A DNA stretch of 27,252 bases, taken from the NCBI GenBank assembly GCA_964482955.1, contig CAYZZW010000045.1, positions 1-27,252 on the forward strand, in the 5' to 3' direction. The notes below the pieces were generated by a model. That model had not been told where the DNA came from, searched no databases, and was given only the letters and a program-made list of their open reading frames with translations. Source of the DNA: JAPLSN01 sp964482955 (GTDB taxonomy: Bacteria > Spirochaetota > Spirochaetia > Treponematales > UBA12059). A program made the position numbers and the translations under genes. Of this stretch, positions 24,360 through 27,252 are shown piece after piece (the stretch's first letter is position 1; every line of letters starts with the position of its first letter).

Positions 24360-24388
24360 TTGACGCGACCGACCGCCTCTGGTACTAT
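24360..24388 (+). promoter_or_regulatory. Promoter of the tRNA-Gly gene
   Basis: TTGACG (24360-24365), exactly 17 bases, then TACTAT (24383-24388), 14 bases before the mature tRNA start. The good boxes and ideal spacing make this one of the clearest promoters in the window. Confidence 0.7.
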
Positions 24389-24402
24389 GCCCGCGCACCG
24401 AC

Positions 24403-24474
24403 GCGCCAGTCGTATAACGGCTATTACCGAAGCCTTCCAAGCTTCTGACGAGGGTTCGACTCCCTTCTGGCGCT
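24403..24474 (+). tRNA. tRNA-Gly, anticodon UCC
   Basis: A complete cloverleaf can be drawn. The acceptor stem GCGCCAG (24403-24409) pairs perfectly with CTGGCGC (24467-24473). The anticodon arm GAAGC-CTTCCAA-GCTTC carries anticodon TCC, which reads GGA and probably GGG glycine codons. The T arm is GAGGG-TTCGACT-CCCTT with the TTCGA signature and one G-T pair at its base. The discriminator base is T (24474), usual for bacterial tRNA-Gly. The CCA end is not encoded and must be added by the nucleotidyltransferase. It is a single tRNA gene between the methyltransferase and the V-ATPase operon, followed only by a short T-run. Confidence 0.95.
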
Positions 24475-24562
24475 TTTCCCGTACAGGATGAACGATTCTC
24501 ACCTAGCCGCCTGCGATCAGGGGACCGGTCGCGCAGCACCGCGACGGCGCGCGAGATAGCGC

Positions 24563-24590
24563 TTGCCAACTTTGACAAATACTGTATAAT
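24563..24590 (+). promoter_or_regulatory. Candidate promoter of the V-type ATPase operon
   Basis: TTGCCA (24563-24568), 16 bases, then a perfect TATAAT (24585-24590), 29 bases before the ATG at 24620. A better-looking TTGACA at 24572-24577 is only 7 bases from the -10 box, so it cannot be the -35 for it. Confidence 0.6.
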
Positions 24591-24619
24591 CGTCCGCATT
24601 CGGGCCAAGGGGGATCCTC

Positions 24620-24985
24620 ATGTCCAAAAGACGCGGGTATTACATCGAAGTGCTCATCGCCGAGATGGACGACCTCCTCGAGGACATCAAGGCGATGGAA
24701 ACCCGGACCACCGAACGATTCAAGAATCTCGAGATATCCAACTACGTGTTCCGGGCGAACGAAGCCGTCTTTTCGCGCGAAGAAGACGCCGTGCGCCGGT
24801 TCCGCGAGCGGCTCGTGGCGCTCGATCCCTCGTCGTTCCCCACGATCGAAAACCTGAGCGCTTCGTTGGACGCGATGGCGAAGGACATGGTCAAATCACT
24901 GGACGAACCCGAAGCCGTCTACGGCTTCCTCAAACGCAAACTGGACAAGGTGCTGCGCTACGTCGAAAGCGACGACGGCCGCTAA
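24620..24985 (+). CDS. Small helical protein opening the V-ATPase operon (unknown function)
   Basis: A 121-residue protein of unknown function. It has no signal peptide or membrane helix. It is charged and helical throughout, with MSKRRGYYIEVLIAEMDDLLEDIKAMETRTTERFKNLE-like amphipathic stretches suggesting a helical hairpin or short coiled coil. The ATG at 24620 has a strong AAGGGGG site and directly follows the operon promoter, so it is the first gene of the message. atpE follows 22 bases later. As I recall, Treponema pallidum also has a small unknown gene just ahead of its atpE, so this may be its counterpart. It could assist assembly of the ATPase peripheral stalk, but nothing in the sequence proves that. 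Confidence 0.7.
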   Translation: MSKRRGYYIEVLIAEMDDLLEDIKAMETRTTERFKNLEISNYVFRANEAVFSREEDAVRRFRERLVALDPSSFPTIENLSASLDAMAKDMVKSLDEPEAVYGFLKRKLDKVLRYVESDDGR

Positions 24986-25007
24986 TCCGCAACGGAGAGG
25001 AACGCAT

Positions 25008-25616
25008 ATGGATATCCGTCTTCAGGAACTGCTCGACCGAATCAAGAAAGAAGGCGTGGACGAGGCGAACGCCGCCGCCGCCGCCGTGCTGGCCGAGACC
25101 GACGCCCGCAAGAAGGCGATCATCGAGGCCGCCGAGCGCGAAGCGAAGGCGATCGTCGACAAGGCGAAAGCCGACGCGGCCCGTTTCGAGGAAGCGTCGA
25201 ACGCCGCCGTCGCGCAGGCTTCCCGCAACCTCGTGCTCGCGTTCAGGACCGAAATCGACAAGGTCCTTTCCTCGATCGTAGCGGGCGAAGTCGCGAGGAC
25301 CTACGACGACTCCGTGCTCAAGAACGCCATACCCGCGCTCATCGCGGCCTGGCGGGACAAAGGCGTCGACGATCTCGCGGTGCTCCTCCCCAAGGACTCG
25401 CTCGACAAGATCGAAGGCCACTTCCGCGACAAGCTCGCCGCGGAACTCAAGAAGGGGCTGGAGCTCAAGCCGTTCCCCGGAATCAAGGCGGGCTTCCGTC
25501 TCGGCGAAAAGAACGGCGCGGCGTACTACGATTTTTCCGCGGACGCCGTCGCCACGCTTCTCAGCCAATACCTCGGCGGCAAGTTGGCGACCCTCGTCGC
25601 CGGCAAGGGCGCCTGA
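25008..25616 (+). CDS. atpE: V-type ATP synthase subunit E
   Basis: A 202-residue subunit E, part of the peripheral stalk that holds the A3B3 head of the A/V-type ATPase against rotation. It shows the expected layout: a long N-terminal helix (about 1-80) rich in Ala, Lys and Glu, with AEREAKAIVDKAKADAARFEEA, that would pair with the other stalk subunit. A globular C-terminal domain with AAYYDFSADAVATLLSQYL follows. The ATG at 25008 has GGAGAGG upstream. The order with the DUF2764-type gene and atpA supports the assignment more than the sequence alone, as this subunit diverges quickly. Confidence 0.85.
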   Translation: MDIRLQELLDRIKKEGVDEANAAAAAVLAETDARKKAIIEAAEREAKAIVDKAKADAARFEEASNAAVAQASRNLVLAFRTEIDKVLSSIVAGEVARTYDDSVLKNAIPALIAAWRDKGVDDLAVLLPKDSLDKIEGHFRDKLAAELKKGLELKPFPGIKAGFRLGEKNGAAYYDFSADAVATLLSQYLGGKLATLVAGKGA

Positions 25617-25621
25617 CGATC

Positions 25622-26236
25622 GTGTCCGCTCACTATTATTTCAAGACGACGCTCCCGAGCGCCTTGCCGGGAGGGCCGCCGCCCATGCCGTACGCCGAGT
25701 TCCTCGAGCGCGCCAGGAACCTGATTCCGGCGGACGACTACGAGACGCTCTCGGGCGGGCGCATCTTCGCGCCGGAGGACGGCAGCTTTCCGACGGGCTC
25801 CGGCCGCTCGCCGCTCCTCGGCGAGTACCTGGCCTGGGAAATCGGGCTCCGGAACGAACTGGTCAAGGCGAGGGCGCAAGCCCTCGGAAAGACGGCCGAG
25901 CGTTTCCTTCGCCCCGGCGAACCGGGCTTCGAGGCGGCGCGGATAGCCCACGCGGCCGTCGCGTGCGACGATCCGCTCGAGGCCGAACTCCTCATCGAGC
26001 GGGAGCGCTGGGCGCTGATCGACCGGCTCGAGACCGGACACTACTTCGACCTCGAGGCGCTGGTCGCCTACGGGCTCAAACTGCAAGCCCTCGAGCGGCG
26101 CGCCCGCTTCCAGGTCGAGCGCGGCGAAGCCGCCTACACGAACGCGTACGAATCGATACTAGCGGGGGCCGGGGGATCCGACGATGCCGGCATCCTCGCC
26201 GCCGGAACGAACGAATACCGCACGGATCGGAGATGA
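25622..26236 (+). CDS. DUF2764-type protein of the spirochaetal V-ATPase operon
   Basis: A 204-residue soluble protein between atpE and atpA. Its start SAHYYFKTTLPSALPG and the following PYAEFLERARNLIPADDY resemble the small DUF2764 family, known mainly from spirochaetal V-ATPase operons in Treponema and Borrelia (from memory). The place is taken by subunit C, F or others in archaeal operons, so this could be a divergent equivalent or a spirochaete-specific stalk part. That is not settled. The start is GTG at 25622, 5 bases after the atpE stop, with no good ribosome site, so coupling is likely. The remainder is mostly helical (WEIGLRNELVKARAQALG, LLIERERWALIDRLE). Confidence 0.75.
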   Translation: MSAHYYFKTTLPSALPGGPPPMPYAEFLERARNLIPADDYETLSGGRIFAPEDGSFPTGSGRSPLLGEYLAWEIGLRNELVKARAQALGKTAERFLRPGEPGFEAARIAHAAVACDDPLEAELLIERERWALIDRLETGHYFDLEALVAYGLKLQALERRARFQVERGEAAYTNAYESILAGAGGSDDAGILAAGTNEYRTDRR

Positions 26237-26238
26237 GC

Positions 26239-27252
26239 ATGACGACGACGAAAGGCAAAGTGACCGGCGTCAACGGCAACATGGTGACGGTGCGCATGGA
26301 CGGCGCCGTGTCCATGAACGAAGTCGCCTATATCAAGGCCGAAGGCAAGACGCTTAAAAGCGAAGTGATCCGCATCCGCGGCGACCTCACGCAGCTGCAG
26401 GTCTTCGAGATCACGAAGGGCATCCTCGTCGGCGACGAGGTGGAGTTCACGGGCGACCTGCTCGCCGTGGAACTCGGGCCGGGCCTCCTCGGCCAGGTGT
26501 ACGACGGCCTCCAGAACCCGCTGCCGGAAGTCGCCAAGCAGTCCGGTAACTTCCTCGAGCCGGGCGTCTACCTCGCGCCGCTCCCGCGCGACAGGACCTG
26601 GGCGTTCACCCCGGTCGCGAAGCCGGGCGACGTGGTCCAGGCGTCCGACACCCTCGGCACGGTTCCCGAAGGTTCCTTCACGCACCGCATCATGGTGCCG
26701 TTCGGCCTCCGAGGCGACCACGTCGTGAAGACGGTGAAGCAAGCCGGGTCCTACAAGGTCACCGACACCATCGCGGAGCTGACCGCCCCCGACGGCACGG
26801 TGGTGCCCGTCACCATGGTGTTCCGCTGGCCGGTCAAGCGCGCCGTCGACGTCTACGCCGAGCGCCTGAAGCCGGTCGACCCTCTCGTGGTCAAGAACCG
26901 CATCATCGACACCTTTTTCCCCGTGGCCAAGGGCGGCACGTATTGCATCCCCGGTCCCTTCGGCGCCGGCAAGACGGTGCTCCAGCAGGTGACCAGCCGC
27001 AACGCGGACGTCGACATCGTCATCATCGCCGCGTGCGGCGAGCGCGCCGGCGAAGTCGTGGAAACCCTCAAGGAGTTCCCTGAGCTCGTCGACCCGCGCA
27101 CCGGGCGCTCGCTCATGGAGCGCACGATCATCATCTGCAACACCTCGTCCATGCCGGTCGCGGCGCGCGAAGCCTCGGTGTACACCGCGGTGACCCTCGC
27201 CGAGTACTACCGGCAGATGGGCCTCGACGTCCTCCTCCTGCCCGACTCGACG
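26239..27252 (+). CDS. atpA: V-type ATP synthase catalytic subunit A (3' end outside window)
   Basis: The first 338 residues of subunit A, the catalytic nucleotide-binding subunit of the A/V-type ATPase. The start GKVTGVNGNMVTVRM is the usual beta-barrel opening. The A-subunit-specific insert around LLGQVYDGLQNPL and FLEPGVY follows. The Walker A motif GPFGAGKT is at residues 239-246, then ACGERAGEVVETLKEFPEL and NTSSMPVAAREAS. The frame is open to the end of the window. Two ATGs are possible. The one at 26233 touches the GGAG (26229-26232), while 26239 has it 6 bases upstream, so 26239 was chosen. It starts 2 bases after the DUF2764-type stop. Whether the complex makes ATP or pumps ions cannot be read from this part. 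Confidence 0.96.
   Translation, partial: MTTTKGKVTGVNGNMVTVRMDGAVSMNEVAYIKAEGKTLKSEVIRIRGDLTQLQVFEITKGILVGDEVEFTGDLLAVELGPGLLGQVYDGLQNPLPEVAKQSGNFLEPGVYLAPLPRDRTWAFTPVAKPGDVVQASDTLGTVPEGSFTHRIMVPFGLRGDHVVKTVKQAGSYKVTDTIAELTAPDGTVVPVTMVFRWPVKRAVDVYAERLKPVDPLVVKNRIIDTFFPVAKGGTYCIPGPFGAGKTVLQQVTSRNADVDIVIIAACGERAGEVVETLKEFPELVDPRTGRSLMERTIIICNTSSMPVAAREASVYTAVTLAEYYRQMGLDVLLLPDST

Noticed and set aside
24572..24577. TTGACA as the -35 box of the V-ATPase promoter
   Set aside because: Only 7 bases separate it from the TATAAT. TTGCCA at 24563 gives a workable 16-base spacer.
26233..26238. ATG at 26233 as the start of atpA
   Set aside because: The GGAG site touches it with no spacer, whereas the ATG at 26239 has correct spacing.
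1..27252. CRISPR arrays, insertion sequences, prophage genes or attachment sites
   Set aside because: No regularly spaced repeats, transposase or integrase motifs, or long terminal inverted repeats were seen. The tRNA-Gly gene is not followed by a repeat of its 3' end or by any integrase.

Overview
The window is a GC-rich, gene-dense bacterial chromosome segment that I assign to the phylum Spirochaetota, probably the Treponema/Spirochaeta side. The main reason is the 3' end: a V-type (A/V) ATPase operon in which a DUF2764-type protein sits between subunits E and A, an arrangement I know from Treponema and Borrelia. Several spirochaete-style lipoproteins (lipoboxes ending in ALSC or LVSC) agree with this. 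No phage, IS element, CRISPR array or rRNA was seen. Every intergenic gap is under 200 bases. Family names come from motifs read by eye; no database search was run.

Region 1 (1-3108, + strand) is a lower-glycolysis block: the end of GAPDH (gap), pgk, tpiA, then secG behind its own candidate promoter and a strongly folded leader, closed by a clear rho-independent terminator. Region 2 (3146-10125, +) is proteostasis and housekeeping: a J-domain protein, an exported SurA/PpiC-like protein, nusB, a TPR lipoprotein overlapping nusB, methionine aminopeptidase, a membrane-anchored HtrA protease with two PDZ domains, and a purine-type phosphoribosyltransferase behind a leader hairpin.

Region 3 (10127-16478, +) is the least explained part. 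Three large exported proteins are joined by 4-base stop/start overlaps: a 1013-residue protein with Ig-like repeats and a right-handed beta-helix, a 580-residue helical protein with no recognised domain, and a 524-residue beta-propeller-like lipoprotein. They look like a co-translated envelope module of unknown function.

Region 4 (16471-21425) has glgC (minus) divergent from an MrfA/MrfB-type DNA-repair helicase and exonuclease pair (plus). Region 5 (21391-23355, minus) is a CoA-disulfide-reductase-type flavoprotein whose fused rhodanese domain has lost its catalytic Cys, followed by a small separate rhodanese that keeps it. A short AT-rich divergent promoter region separates these from a SPOUT rRNA/tRNA methyltransferase (23520-24296, +). 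Region 6 is tRNA-Gly(UCC) with its own promoter, then the V-ATPase operon: an unknown helical protein, atpE, the DUF2764 protein and atpA, which runs off the window.
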